DNA from: Azolla pinnata
Taxonomy: Eukaryota > Streptophyta > Polypodiopsida > Salviniales > Salviniaceae
Assembly (NCBI GenBank): GCA_037176905.1
Contig: JBBBWG010029466.1
Span: 8,446-52,823, forward strand
DNA length: 44,378 nucleotides
Direction of reading: 5' to 3'
This document shows, piece after piece, positions 1 to 13,200 of this stretch. The notes below the pieces were generated by a model that was not told the origin of the DNA, did not search any database, and was given only the letters and a program-made list of their open reading frames with translations. Every line of letters begins with the position of its first letter. The stretch's first letter is position 1. A program made the translations under genes and the position numbers.

Positions 1-673
1 CAATCATTTTTCAGATTAATGTATGTCAATCATTTTTCAGATTAATGTATATCATTTTTCAGAGCAATCATACTAATGTGGTCTATAGGAACCAGAGCAA
101 ACTAAATGTATGTCAAGCAACAGAAGATGGTGATTGGCACCTATGCTTTATCCAATATGACAGGAATACAACCATAAATATGAGAAGACTGGATGGGGCA
201 AGCCACCCTATTGCTCATATTTTCCTAGATGGGATGGGTTGACCACATCCTTGCTTATAGCAGATGATGACTTACCGTCTTGACCTAGCAAAAGAAACAC
301 AACTTTCCTGAACCTAATTTTGAAATAAGAATACCTTTGTTTGTATATTATGTATATTAACCACCGAACTATTAACCCTCAATGTGATCACGAAGATGCC
401 CTAGAGCACATATCAACACATACAAATGGAGCAGAGAAATAAGATGTACGTGTACATGTACACATAGCCCCACTGTAAAATGTTCCCAGAAGCCCCATGA
501 AACATAAACACTTGCAAAGGAATCAAGCAGCCAATCTTGATTACAAGCTTGCAAAGAAATAAGTTATGAATTATTTCTAGATCATAGATTTCTATGGCAA
601 TATTATAATTTAGCACTCTGAAGTTTATTTATTTGCACCAGATTAATATTCAAAATCCAAAATAATGACATAC

Positions 674-3044
674 ATTTTTCAAGTTCCGGTTTTGGATGAT
701 ATTGTAAAGTTCAATCGGTTTGCAGTATAAAGATAAGCTTTCTTCAGCCTCCTTTGCATCAATATGTGAAATTGATTCTTTGCCAAGTAGCGAATCCTGA
801 AGTTCAGCTCGTAATCGTTCAAAATCATGACTTTGATCCATGCTTCTTGGACTAACTATTCCATTGCTATGCTGCTGACAATTTGGCCGTGAAATGCTCC
901 TATTAAGATGACAAGATTTGATCAGATGTAATTTACATGATTGAAACAATGGATATTGTGCTGTTATAAAAGTCTGTCAAAATATCCAAAAGCTTACTCA
1001 AATCTTGATTTTTAAAGTAAAACACAAATGTGTGGTTAGAATTCAAAACTCAACTCTTAAAACTGACATATTCTATATATAATCCATCCCCCTTGCCTAC
1101 TTTTGCTCCTCAAGTAGGTTTTCTAACCTATTCCGTTCCCTTTCCCAAAAAGCAACAACAGAGCTACATCTAATATGTCTAACAAGTAGGTATTGCAACA
1201 GTTCAATGACACTATGCATTTGGAGAGTAGAATGGAGGGAGTTCTAGAGTTTATGGTTGGTTGTGGAAACTGACCAAAAAAGAGCTAAGTTCACCATAGG
1301 ACGCAGTATTTGGCCTTACGCATAACACTGGATACAAGTATCTGTACATCATATGGGTACCCCAAATCCATTTCATTGCTATAAACTGTGATTCACAAGA
1401 TTAATAAGGTACGGATTAAGTCAAGCATTTAAAGAGGATATGGTAGTTCCATGATAATTTTGACCAGATACCATCAAATGAGTGAACCACCAGCAAGATT
1501 CGCGACTATTTAATGAAACTTTACATACAAAGACAGAATCCTGACAACACAATATGTCAAATCTGTTCAAGTAAAATTTGATAGTTGTGACACAGTCACG
1601 CAGAACACAGCATGATCATTCCAAAAGATTTATTAAGGTATATATGAAATCTATATTCAGAATGCAAAGTCCATATTAGTCTCTTCTCCTTTGGTTTTTG
1701 TTGGTAAGGGCTGTCAAAGATATAAATTTCTAAATTTCATATAGTCCAAATGCTTCAGTGATGTAAACACACCCAGCTAGTCACTCTGTATCACTCAAAA
1801 GAGAATTATAGATCAACACATGGAAATGCACAAATATACAGTATATACTGATCCATCAACCCGACAAGTTCAGGCATGAAAATCTGTATCTCGGAAATAT
1901 TTATATACACATACATGTATCAGTGGCACACCATTTCTATATACACCATTTACATCAGCAGTTCTGTATGCAATGTGTATGCCTGCATACAAATCTCCAT
2001 GTATTCACTATATTTTTGGAAACAAGCATCCTCAACTTCTACGCAAATAGTACTCTGATAACCAGACAATCATACACAGTGAAAGATGCTAGTGAATTTG
2101 TATGACAAAACAGACTGCCAGGCTGACTCCTTGCACCTGTGTTAAACATCACCAGTTGGACAACCTAGCTGCAACTGCTGTGTACAAGATCTTTCTGCAT
2201 CAGACTTTCAGAAATCATTCTATCAACAATGGAACTGTCAATACTCTTTATAATTTTCTCCGTTCATCACACAAATAGCACTGTGATAAAGATCATGCAC
2301 AGTAAAAGACACAAGTGGTTTCTATGACAAAACAGACTGCCAAGCTAACTTCTTGCACCTGTATGAAACATCACTGTTGTTGGAGAACTTAGTTGCAACC
2401 AATGTGCACAAGACCTTCTGCATCGGACTTTGAGAAACCATTCTATCAACAATGGAACTGCTGATACTCCTTATAATTTCCTCCGTACATCACATTCCAG
2501 GACATTACTGCATACTAACGGGTCAACCAATAATGCCATCATGGCAATGAACAAGGATGCACAGATATGTGAATGCTGGATACACGGACCTTGAGTTGTT
2601 GAGGAAGATCTCAAACCTAAGCACTGAACCGGGAATTATGGACATGCTTGAGATGTCTATCACTTAATATAACTAACACTTAAGAGAGAGAATACGACAT
2701 TGCTAATAAGAATGTTCAATCCTTATCTTAAAGACATCCATACCAGTTATTCTTGCAAAGAGATATTGAATTTTCATTCCCTTCAACTCAATCTTTTACT
2801 CCCATTTATATGAAGAATCATTTAAAGCATCAGAAGCAGCCTTATATATACTTCAGAAATAGCTGAAGATCACAAATGGTCCTACTTCATTGATGTTTAG
2901 AGAATCTTAGAATAGCGAATTTAACCATCAGCAGATTTCTACATAGTAGAAATCTACAGCTAGAGAAACAGCATTGTGGAGAAAGGAGATAAAAGCTTAC
3001 AGAGTGGAATGCATATGTGGATCTGAAGGTGCCAACCCCGGCAT
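674..3044 (-). CDS. EMF2: VEF-family Polycomb protein (EMF2/VRN2-like), N-terminal exons only
   Basis: This is the 5' part of a Su(z)12-type subunit of Polycomb repressive complex 2, which acts in histone H3K27 methylation in the nucleus. Two coding exons are clear: 3044..3001 (ATG at 3044, donor GTAAGC) and 899..674 (acceptor TAATAG, donor GTATGT). Joined in phase (2 then 0) they give 90 residues starting MPGLAPSDPHMHSTL and ending in EESLSLYCKPIELYNIIQNR and LKN. The MPG start and the EESL-YCKP-ELYNI block are hallmarks of plant EMF2/VRN2/FIS2 proteins. The zinc finger and C-terminal VEF domain are not in the window; the gene continues past position 1. A donor at 4313/4312 (GTAAGA on the minus strand) suggests a non-coding first exon near 4313-4440. 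A small possible next exon at 313..276 (acceptor AG, donor GTAAGT) is in an acceptable phase, but its translation does not match the family well, so I leave it out. EMF2 versus VRN2 subtype cannot be decided. Confidence 0.85.
900..3000 (-). other. 2.1-kb first coding intron of the VEF gene
   Basis: The intron separates the MPG start exon from the exon carrying the conserved YCKP block. Apart from the tandem duplication at 2043-2495 it holds nothing I recognise. The open frames inside it (for example 1876-2105 on plus) are short, of biased composition and overlap the duplication. Confidence 0.7.
2043..2495. repeat. Two-copy tandem duplication, about 228-base unit, in VEF intron
   Basis: Copy 1 (about 2043-2270) and copy 2 (about 2271-2495) share long stretches, such as ATGACAAAACAGACTGCCA and ATTCTATCAACAATGGAACT, in the same order and spacing. 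I judge them about 80% identical by eye. No coding signal spans the unit. Confidence 0.85.
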
Positions 3045-4312
3045 TTCTTTCCCTTGAATGACCTTCAGTCTAACCTTCACCAGATTGCCCTTTCAGCAGG
3101 AGTATATCGCCAACATAGGATCGGCAATCTTCAGAAAATGAAGATAGTCAACGTGTATTTTCACACAACTTAGTTACAGCATATCAACAAATAAGTGCCA
3201 GCAGACTGCAGTTTTCAGATATCCAACATAATGAATCGGCATCAAGAATCCACAAGAATAAGACAAACTTCGTGTATTCCTTTATGATTTCATCTCCTTT
3301 CTTTTAGAAAATGGAGTTTAAGATTAATTGTACATGTCACCATTTCCATGAGATCGTTAACTCTTAAAATATATTTACGATATGATGGATCAAACTCTAC
3401 AAAAAACTACTCTCAGCCATTGTAATCATCAGGTTCCTTGCTGGACACACCTGTGGACTCATGAATGGCCTCAAAGGATTACCATGAAGACAAGGCCGTA
3501 TAATTCCCTCTTATCAAATAACGTGTGTCCAATCTGGCCCCCAAAGTATCTAATCACTCAGGAAAAGGTCTAGAACAGAATTCTACAATGGCCCCATTCA
3601 TCTCTGTCGCCAATGTGGGTATCTTAGCACTTGGAGATATGGATAATACAACATAGTAATGGTAGTTGCACTGACGTCCTAAAAAATGGATCTTTGAGGA
3701 GCCCTTACTGGATGTACTTGTAGACCATAGTATTTTTATATCGTGAACATCAATTATCCAGAAAACCACTGTCTGGTTTGTCCAAATGAGCTCTTTAGAA
3801 CCATAGAACATCATTGTATCACCAGTGTCGCATAGGCAATTGTGTTCTCTTTCAATTGTAGGAGCTATATCCACCCCCTCCAAATCTTAGTCGATTTTCA
3901 AGAAACAATGTCATTAGTAGAAAATCAATGTATGGAACATATATCCTCCGATTTGGATAAAGACACGTGAGTTGCAATGGAATTTCGTTCCAGCGCTGAA
4001 ATAACTTTGCAGATTTGCTTTCTACGAAAAATTCGAAGAAAGCCTGTATTTTGATCACCGGCGGCTTTGTAAATTCAGGTTAGTTGCAGGATTTCTGAAT
4101 GGAATTTGTTCGTAGGCACGGATAAGTTGCTGGAAGTCTGAATGCAGCTGTCGAGCCGCTATTGAGATAACGTTACAGATTCACAATCCATAAGAGATCA
4201 ACGAAAGGAGCAAAAGCAGCCGATGGGAGGGGGGGGGGGGGAAACAGCAGGAAGGGGAACGGAAACGAGAACGGTGCGGACGAACGAAGGGAAAAGAAAA
4301 GCGGGGTCTTAC

Positions 4313-5614
4313 CTCTTCAGAAACACGGCAGCACGGACCTCGGAAACTGAAGGAAACCTCTCCTAATCAGCGATCATGGCGCGTGCGCTTCTCTTGCGAG
4401 CCTCCTCCGTGCCGAGGGGGAGCGCGTCTGCTGCAGATCCTTCGGCGCCGTCTGCGGATTTTCTCTCTCTCGCGCGCGCGCGCGAGCCGCAGACGCAGAG
4501 AGAAAGAGAGAAAGAGAGACTTGCGTCTTCGGAATTCGCCAAAAAACAATACAAATCCAAAACAATGAAATGCGGTGGAAATTTTTGGATGTCTACACAA
4601 GAACAAAAAAAAAAGCCTGACAATGTTACAAATTACATTCTCAGAAACTGGAATCTGGAGATTAACGCCTGGTTCTAGAAATCAACGCTCGATCGATCGA
4701 TTAGCACCGGATCGATTAGCCGTGAGTCCGATTAACATCGACCTGACTAACTGATTGATGCTCGGTTGCTTGATTTATAGCAAGTTAATGTGCTAATCAA
4801 CTGATTAGATTCTAGAATTACCGACTTTTGTTAGTTGACTGTAGCCAAGGAATCAATTTGGATCAATCAGTTGGGAAGCGATTAGGAATAAAATCGATAC
4901 TGGTATAAATTTATCGGGTGCTGATTTTTAGTGGAATATAAGATTAGGCGTTAATTTGTACTTTTTTTTACTTTAGTAGGTGTTAACACATAATTTCACT
5001 AGTTTCTGATTGCGTTTTTTTGGTAATTCTCGCTTCATTTTTACCGGCACAAAAATTCAAACCATAATAATATATTGTGGTGGAAAAAAGTAGATGTAAT
5101 CGCTATTAAGGAAGATTACCAAAAAATGTCGAACAAATCTATAAATAACATTTTAACGGCCGCTTAAACTAAAAATTACAAATTAACTCAGAGTTCTAAA
5201 AATTAGCGCTCCATGAATTAATTAACACCAAATCTATTGATTTCGGACGCAATCGCATCGAATTAATTAACTAATCAATGTTCAATTAGTTGATTGGTAC
5301 AAAATTAACGTGTCAAAATTGATTGAATCGATTCTAAAATTACTAGCTCTTGTTAATCGATCGTAGTAAGGGAATCAATTAAGATCGATCAGCGGAAACG
5401 ATTGTGAATAAAATCAATTAACGGTACACTGACGGAATTAATTGGGTGTTAATCTGCAGTTTCTGATTTCATCAGGCGTTTAAATACAGTTGATAATTTT
5501 GTCAGGAGTTTTTTTTTTCTCCCTTTTCATATGAACAATTTCGCGAATGTATGGAATTCTGAAGGCAAACAAAAGAAGGTGAGAATTGAAGCTCAGAACT
5601 GAGAAGCGCGAGCT
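4313..5614. promoter_or_regulatory. Divergent intergenic region between VEF gene and TRMO
   Basis: The two genes point away from each other here, so both promoters should lie in this interval. Visible contents are a poly-G run (about 4226-4241, just outside the interval), a CT-rich stretch with an alternating CG core (about 4461-4485) and an AT-rich diverged direct repeat (about 4660-4930 and 5195-5470). No TATA element stands out enough to call. The open frames at 4363-4678 on both strands come from the biased CT/CG stretch. Confidence 0.5.
4660..5470. repeat. Diverged direct repeat, copies about 535 bases apart
   Basis: A block at about 4805-4930 recurs in diverged form at about 5335-5460 in the same order: an ATTCTAGAATTAC-like start, then CTTTTGTTAG, then GGAATCAATT, then GAATAAAATC, then GGGTG. 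A related GAGCAAATTTAT...TTTTAACG block appears again near 36079-36150, upstream of the MORN gene, so this may be a dispersed family. Confidence 0.6.
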
Positions 5615-8600
5615 ATGGCGTCCTTCGATCCGAGATCCTTCTCCTTCTCCCTCATCTTCTTCGCAGCCTCTCTGGTCTCAGGCGCGTCTTCTCTGCTCGG
5701 TACGTCTGATCGATTCCTTACCTCCTCCCCCTACAAAGAAAAAAAAAACAGATTTTTTTCCCCCTCTTTTCCCCATATTAATCTTTTGGAAATGCATTGC
5801 CAACAGTTGTGTGGAAATGGCGTAGCACTCTCCGTAGGATGAATCTCCGAATTCTGGAACTAGAGAAATCCTTGGAAGCATCTGTTGAGCACAGAGCTGC
5901 GGAGCGAAAAGGCCGAATTCGAGCTCAACAGGTAGAACTCCCCCCACTCTTTTTTTTTATTTTCTCATTTAAAATGTGGATTGTTTGGTCGTTACTCTTT
6001 TCGTTTGAATGCCACTAAGTCCTTCCTTTTCCAAATTTTTAGCTACGGAAATCAATGCTAATCTATCTTTACTTTCTCCTTTTTCACGTGTGAAGCTCCG
6101 TTGCACACTTTTGTATTTTCAGGGTCTCGTTTTTCAGCTGCATTTTAATTCTAATTTGCTTTCTTCCTTGAAATCCACGTCCAACTTTGCAGTGCAAACC
6201 GATTGTTTTTAACTTGTTTGACGTTTTCTTGTTTAGATTTTGCTCCTATAATGCCATCTCTTTATATCTCAAGTGCTCTCATTGCAAGCTGCTTTTCTTT
6301 TCATCTGACTATTTAAAGTTTTGGTTCTAACATACGTATTCCTTAAAATCTGCATTTTCGTCACCTTTCAAATTCGTTTTTTTTTTGGGGGTTTCGTTTC
6401 CGCTCGATTAAATTTTAATTGGATATCAAACTTATGATTTATTTTCACTCCAATCAATGTCGTGCATCACACCTTTATCCTGAAACCGAGTTCCTTTCAC
6501 TAGTTTGAAAATTTTCCAAGCTTTGCTTCTAGCCTTATCTTCCTTAGAACCAGTGCTGAGCACCACTTCTGATAACCTTTCCATTGGGTTTAGAAATTGT
6601 ACTGTGATTTCTTTGATTTCTCAGTTGGAGAATTAATCTTAAAAATTTTGTGTACATGCATATTATTATTCAAATGGTCAGCTTTCCACTGCTTGAAGTT
6701 GTATTACACTTTCTTTGTTTTGTTTGAAGTTTAATTTGTTTTTTTATCAGAAGTACATTCCTTTGAAATTAATGTCATGCATCACGTTTCAAGCTGAACG
6801 CTCTGAGTTTGAAGTTTTATGTGCTTGCTTTCGATTTCTACGTTGTACATAAGGTATATATCTAGTTATCTGATCATCAGTTAAATGTTTGAATATTTAT
6901 TGTGTTTGCCCTCAGGTCTCTGCTTATCTGCATGTCAAGTGCCTTAGATAGAACCGTGCCTACAATTAAAAATTAAACTCTCATGTATTTATCACGAACT
7001 CTCTTCTCACTGTATAAATGCAAGGATTTCAAACGCTATTCACAGCTTAAACATTGGGTCTAACAAAATAATTGAACAAATTTTCATCCTGTCTCTTCGT
7101 TCTTCCATATACATCAAACTGGAGTTTGGAGGACTTACTGAACTTTGAAGTATAAAAGTTAGATCAAAGGATGAAGAACCATTCCAAAGAATCACCTGTG
7201 ACTTGCATTTCAAAGTTATGCTCTTATTTTTGGAAATGTATTAGCTTTGGCACTAACAAAACTAAATTGATTACTGTAGGCCCTAAGGGAAACCTTAGTA
7301 GAAAAGAAGACTCTGGATGGAGTGAATTCTTCATACCCCATGGTGCCCATTGGTTTCATTGAATCTTGCTTTTCCACACGGTATGGGGAATCTTTTCACT
7401 TTGTTCATATTTGCTAAACGTGATTGTTATGTAGACCCTACTTATATCGAAAATATGGAAGGATTTAATAAGGTTTTTTATATGCCTACAGAAATGGTAC
7501 TCCACGCCAACCATTGCTCGTTCCACTTGCCAGGGCATGTTTAATATTGTCCCCAAATGGTGTGCCTGCCACTGCTTTTGATGGCTTAAATGAATATTCA
7601 CATTGCTGGCTACTGTACATTTTTCACGCAAATACTGATCTTCCACACATTTGGAAGCATCCAAACCACAAGGATTTCAAGGCAAAGGTAATGTCTTCAT
7701 TTTCAAAAAAGGTTTGTAAAATTTATGATTCATTCTTCATAGTCTAGTTGGTATCTTAAATATCTGGGATTGCTAATTGAATTTTAACATTTGGCAAGCA
7801 TTTTATATGTAGATAGGTGCGAGTACCTAGACTTGATGGTGGAAAAATGGGCGTATATGCTACTCGCACACCTCATCGACCATGCCCTATTGGGTTGACA
7901 GTGGCCAAGGTGAATATATTTGCTAAAACGTTTCTAATTGGGATGCATAGAAATCACATGAAGAAAGAATGATACTTGCATACTCATCGCAGTTCACTGT
8001 ATTCAAATAAAAAAATTGTCTCTGATGTGGTAATTATAGTATTGAAGGAAATTGAAGCAATGACTTTTGTAGGTTCATTGTAACATGTCACTCTTAATAA
8101 ATTTTTTTCAAGGTGGAGGGTGTCCAAGGACGTATGCTTTTAATCTCTGGTGCAGATCTTGTTGATGGCACAGTAAGTTGATGATTGACTTGACTAATGT
8201 TTCGTAATTTGGATTCTTGGTTAATGCTTTGTGTGATATGAGACGATTTCAAAACAATGAGGATGAACTTGAAGAACCTAAATCATCATATATCTAAAGC
8301 TTCAACCTAAATCATTATATATCTAAAGCTTCTCCTACTATTAACAGCCAGTGCTTGACGTGAAGCCATATCTACCTTACTGTGATTCTGTTCCTAATGC
8401 AGTCGCACCATCTTGGGTCAATGTAAGTACCACTATTTGGGTATAATCAATCCATTGTGTTTCATTTCAAGGCTAAATGAAGTGCATGTATGATTAGGCT
8501 GGTGGTGATGGTGATCCCATTGCTCTAATATCAGTTCAGTTTTCATCAAAGTTTTGGGATTCTCTTTTGAAAAGCTGGGAAGTTCTGGTAATTGCTTGGT

Positions 8601-9131
8601 TTTATCCTTTATTTTACTCAGCATGCATTACGTTCATTTCATAATATTGTCAGGACTCTCTTTTAGGGAAAAAATTCCATGTACTCCAGTCCTCAAGAAT
8701 TTCAGAAATTGGTTGAGCAAGTACTTTCTCGAGACATACGCTCTGTGAGGCAAAGGACGAATCCAAAGAGCTCATTAGTTCTTGCTGATGAAGAGGAAAC
8801 TATGCCAGGAAATGATGCTAATTTAAAATCAGCAACACAAGAAAATGGATCACTTACACAAAATTCAAGTAGTAAGGAAGCTATTGACTTTAAAACACAG
8901 TTTGATTCCAGAGGCAATGAAGACGAACAATTTTCAAACACAAATTTGGTGCTCTATAGGTTGGTGTTAGAGGGCTTCATCATAACTTACACTGTATATG
9001 ATGGCCATGTTATAGTTCATGGGACTGAAATTTCAGAACCTCATTCTGGCATTGTTCGTGATTGCAACCAGATGACATGGGCAAAAGTATCCAAATCAAA
9101 TCGTGTACTATACAATATCGACCGATTTTAG
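5615..9131 (+). CDS. TRMO: TRMO-like tRNA (adenine-N6)-methyltransferase, 9 exons, 429 aa
   Basis: TrmO/TsaA-family enzymes transfer a methyl group from S-adenosylmethionine to t6A37 of tRNA-Thr (m6t6A). Exons: 5615-5699, 5807-5931, 7280-7380, 7492-7687, 7817-7909, 8113-8172, 8348-8422, 8498-8587, 8667-9131; all junctions are in phase, 1290 nt with the TAG stop. The TrmO beta-barrel spans about residues 89-240: VPIGFIESCFSTRNGTPRQP (92-111), RTPHRPCPIGLT (186-197) and GADLVDGTPVLDVKPY (213-228) are the conserved family motifs. The C-terminal part (about 246-429) is less conserved, with a low-complexity stretch after residue 310 and a final YRLVLEG segment like eukaryotic homologues. Residues 1-35 form a hydrophobic segment, then a charged helix with ELEKSLE and AERKGRI. 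This could be a membrane anchor or an organelle signal. The start is the first ATG in a CDS that stays open across the splice. The gene converges tail to tail with the MenA-like gene. Confidence 0.92.
5932..7279 (+). other. 1.35-kb intron 2 of TRMO
   Basis: The longest intron of the gene runs from donor GTAGAA to acceptor CTGTAG. It is T-rich and I see no repeat, RNA gene or credible exon in it. Confidence 0.75.
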
Positions 9132-10274
9132 CAGTGGGTTCCATTAATGTGTTTAACACCCCACATGGCACATCATGCCACATGGCACATCATGTGCAAC
9201 ACTATGGAATCTGACAACCTCCTGTGGTGGATCCATTTTGTTTACTTTAAAGATGGTCCAATGAATTCCTTATTTTATTTCATGATGCTGAAAGTGTTAA
9301 TTATTGCAGAGAGATTGTCTCTAGAGAATACTGGGTCTCTTCTTGTTATGATGTGGAAAGTGGCCACTAGTTCCAGAGAGGTTGCGACGAGAGAATAGAG
9401 GGACATGCAACCTCTCCGGAAGATTATTTTGGCAACAAGAGAATAGAGGTCGAGTGTATGTATCTGCTTGGCAATTTTCACTCTGGAAGAAGTGATGTGG
9501 AATTGACTGTGAGGTATGTATCTACCACAGGAGAACTTTTCCTGAGCCATGCTCTGAATATGGTTTATTGCCTGCTTTGCAGGCATATTGTATAACATAA
9601 AAAAAAAAACTCAACATCACTGATCACCTAATATACTTTACAGCATTTTGATTTATTACTTTAAGTTCTTACTTGTTAATTAATAGCAGTGTCAGTTGAG
9701 TTTTTTGTGACATAATACATTCGTATAGAAACACTCAGGCAGGTTTTTGAAACTTAGAGTCGGTTGATTCATATTTAATGTTTTCATGTCTTCAGAACAT
9801 GGGCATGGAATCTCTTTGTCCCTCAGAAATGTCTGAAATAATGATGAAATCACACTCCAATTAATTGTAAAAATATGTAAAAAGATTTTTTCACACATGA
9901 GAATGGCTGGCTCAATTAAGCATTAGAGGAAATGGCATTGTCATCAGAAAGTTTTAAAATAATATATCACAATCGTGGGCAAAATCTGCACTCTGATTTT
10001 TGGATTTTCACTTGATACAATGTGCAACTAGGATTCAATTTTACACCAAACTTCCTCCCAAATTCTTTCTTTATGCCAAGCTGATTTGTTTTCCAATAAC
10101 AGCGATTCCATAAATCTGATCATTAGAAAGAAATGAGAGGTTTCCTTTGAACAGCGAGTTTTTAAATTGGGCACCTGGATTGCCCACGGAAATGAAAATC
10201 AGTCCAAAATGCTCAGAAATGAAATCATGTGAACAGCGAGAATCTCTGCATTTTGGATGATGCATCATCGGGGC
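9132..10274. other. Convergent 3' intergenic region, TRMO and MenA-like gene
   Basis: Both flanking genes end here, so the interval should hold their 3' UTRs and polyadenylation regions. A short duplicated piece (CACATGGCACATCATG type, 9162-9195) and an A-run at 9599-9609 are visible. Nothing else is recognisable. Confidence 0.5.
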
Positions 10275-13200
10275 CTATACAACAGGACTAATCCAGGAGG
10301 ACAAAAAATATCCTAAGCTCAATGCAGCACCCATGGCTGCATGTAGTCTCACACAAAAGTACTTCGCGAGAAATATCTTCTCTTTGTCCTGTATACACAG
10401 AAATTTTGGTAACGTTCAATACAGTTAGAAACGACTTCTTCTGTAACAAGTTCTGAAGTTTAATAAGGAACGCCATGTTAAATATGAAATCTTGGCATTC
10501 TCGTTTAGGTTGTCCAAATGTCTCAGGCACATAATGTATGAATGTTATTAGCCTGCTATTCTAAGATTCCTAAATTTCAGGAGTGTTAACAAATGATTTC
10601 AGTGCATTATGATTTCCAGTTTAAATATGATAAGTGCTTACTTCATAGCACTTACATCATGATTTGTTGCCACAAAATCCACCACCAGCTTTCCTATTGG
10701 TGCAGTCAAAAGTGAAAGAATCTATATATCACACATGAGTATAAGAATCTTAAGTGCAAAAACGCAAATAGCTTAGACGATCACTCATCATATGTAAGGT
10801 TGAATATGCAAGGGAAGAAGAAATCAAGCTTACAGCACAAGGATAAGGCAAAGTTCTTGTTGCACTTAAGACAAAGATCAGGGAATAAAGACCAATTATT
10901 GAGAACTTCACGACTTCTTTTCCTCTTATTGTGCCCAATCTGACCTGTTAATCAAGTACAACTGCTTAGTTTTATGATTTTTCTTCTTTTAGCTCAATGT
11001 TTGGATTGATCCCTTACCAAGGGAGACATCTTGCCCACTAGCTTGTCACCTTCAATCTGCATAAAAACATTCCATTTGCCATCAATGCATAAACCTAGGA
11101 AATCTACAGAAAGAAATTACACTTGTCATGAACGCAAACCTAGTAGCTCAAGGTTTGAATTACTTGTACAATAAAACAGAGAAGATATAATAAGAGGGTA
11201 AAATATGCCTGATGGAAATGGCTGCAAAAAAGAATTAATGTAGTTGTTATTCCAACCAGTGCCGCAGTGGCCAGGATGGTTCCAGTTACTCGCAGACTGT
11301 GGAGTCATTGTCCCCATAAAGTCATTAGCTTCTGCACAAACATTTATTTACTTGTAACAAAATTTTCAATGTGAAACATAGTAGAAACCTGCCAGTAGAC
11401 TGACTCAAGTAGAAGGCTGTTGTTGCAAGAGGACCAAATGAAGTGAAACATAATGGCTCTCCAACCCCCAAGTAGCTAAGCCTAAATGGAGGACACTGTT
11501 CATAGACAAATTCATAGAAGAAAGCACACAAAGTATGTTATGAAAGTGCACCTGTTCATGTACTCAAATACGGAGAGACTCTGAAATGCCCTAAAGTTTT
11601 CTTCATTCACCCCTAAATTTATGTTATGAGCAATCCTACGCTCAAATCTTTTCAATTTTTTCTCAATCACAACTGCTGCTTGACCAATTACTCAGTAAAG
11701 ATTTCTCTTCTTCCTTTCCAGGATTGACCGAGGGCACTCGAGGAAATAACAGAGAAACTAGAAGCATTTGTAAGAATATAAAATCAAGGTACCTTCGAAC
11801 TTTTGTATGTTATTATATGCATAAGTGTATATATGCTTACGTATTTACAGGTCCATAACATAATCAGCATACCTGATATATATATCCACAACCAATGGCA
11901 CCAGCCAAGAGTGCAAAAATCAACATGTTGTGGGCTTGAAAGGCCCCCCATAAAAGACCCATAATTCCAAAAACAAGACATATGTAAGCAGAGATCAGCA
12001 CGCCTTCCTGGCTGCACAAGGTAACCGTGTCATTTAGCAAATTTATAAAGGCATATACATACCAACACAGAGAAAATAAGGTCACGTTCTGATACCTTCC
12101 TGTCATGTTGACAACAGACTCTTTTTTTCCTTTGTCAACACCTGTCTCAGCATCATAGGCGTCATTACTGCTCAACAAAAGATTATTTAACCATGCATCA
12201 TCTAAGGTCTGAAAGTGTGTGTGTGTGTGTGTTCAAATCAATTGAGAAGTCATTTCTTACCTTAAGTTCAGCCATGCAATCACCAACATTGAAGAAACTA
12301 ACAATGCAGTATATCTGCCAATGTGAAACACTCCGGTTTGCCAAAATGCCACTGCAGAACCCACCTGTCTTCCAAAAAGCCCAAGAAAAGCGAGCAAGAA
12401 CCAATTGAATCCATATTAACGAGACTTAGGCTGAGAGAGCGAAATACACTGTCCGATACATGATGTCAATTTTCTTAGCAGTAGATGACACACACTTAAG
12501 ATGAGAGGACGGGAGAGAAATGCTTACCATCACTGCCATTTCAAGTAGCTCTTAGACCCGTAGGTACATCATTTTTAGGAGCAAGCTTACAAGCCAGAAA
12601 AATAATACTCCACCTAGAAACTGATTCAAAAGAGTTATATAGCATGTTTTCTCTTCAAAAAAACCATTTCTGGATTCAGTAAATGGCTCGTGATGTTGGA
12701 TAGAGCTCTTGAGGCTATGACGCTAGGTTTCTTTGTCTCTACACCATCACCCAAACAAAGCTGTCTAAATATTACACACATCCCAGTAGAGTCTAATTTT
12801 ATGCAACATTGCGCCCAAATAGGTTCATTAGATCTTGAGTGGCCCAAATAGCACATTAGACCGTTTCTTTCATTTCCAACCATCCCTATCCTTACACACT
12901 GTTCTCTTGACACAAATTCAGTACTAAATTTCCAGACGATACTTGGATATTGATAAAGTAGAGGTTTGAAGCATCACATTAGAGTACTCCATTTGGAATG
13001 TCCAATTTGAAGGTCACTCAAATCCTACCATTTCTTATAAACATCCTCCTGGTTATGGCATTCATTATGAAGTCAAATTTGGCCCACGCTGGAGATTTGC
13101 TGAAGCCGAAATCCCACATTAATCTAACTGTAGGATCTTGGTTTGTAAATGCCTTTCAGAACTTATCTGTAGTTATATCTATGCGCAATTGGGAAATGAG

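Noticed and set aside
276-313. Candidate 38-base third exon of the VEF gene
   Set aside because: Splice signals are good, but the translation does not match the expected conserved block after YNI-Q-R, so it was not added to the model.
4363-4678. Plus and minus frames of 60-100 aa near the VEF 5' end
   Set aside because: Driven by CT and CG dinucleotide runs; open in five frames at once.
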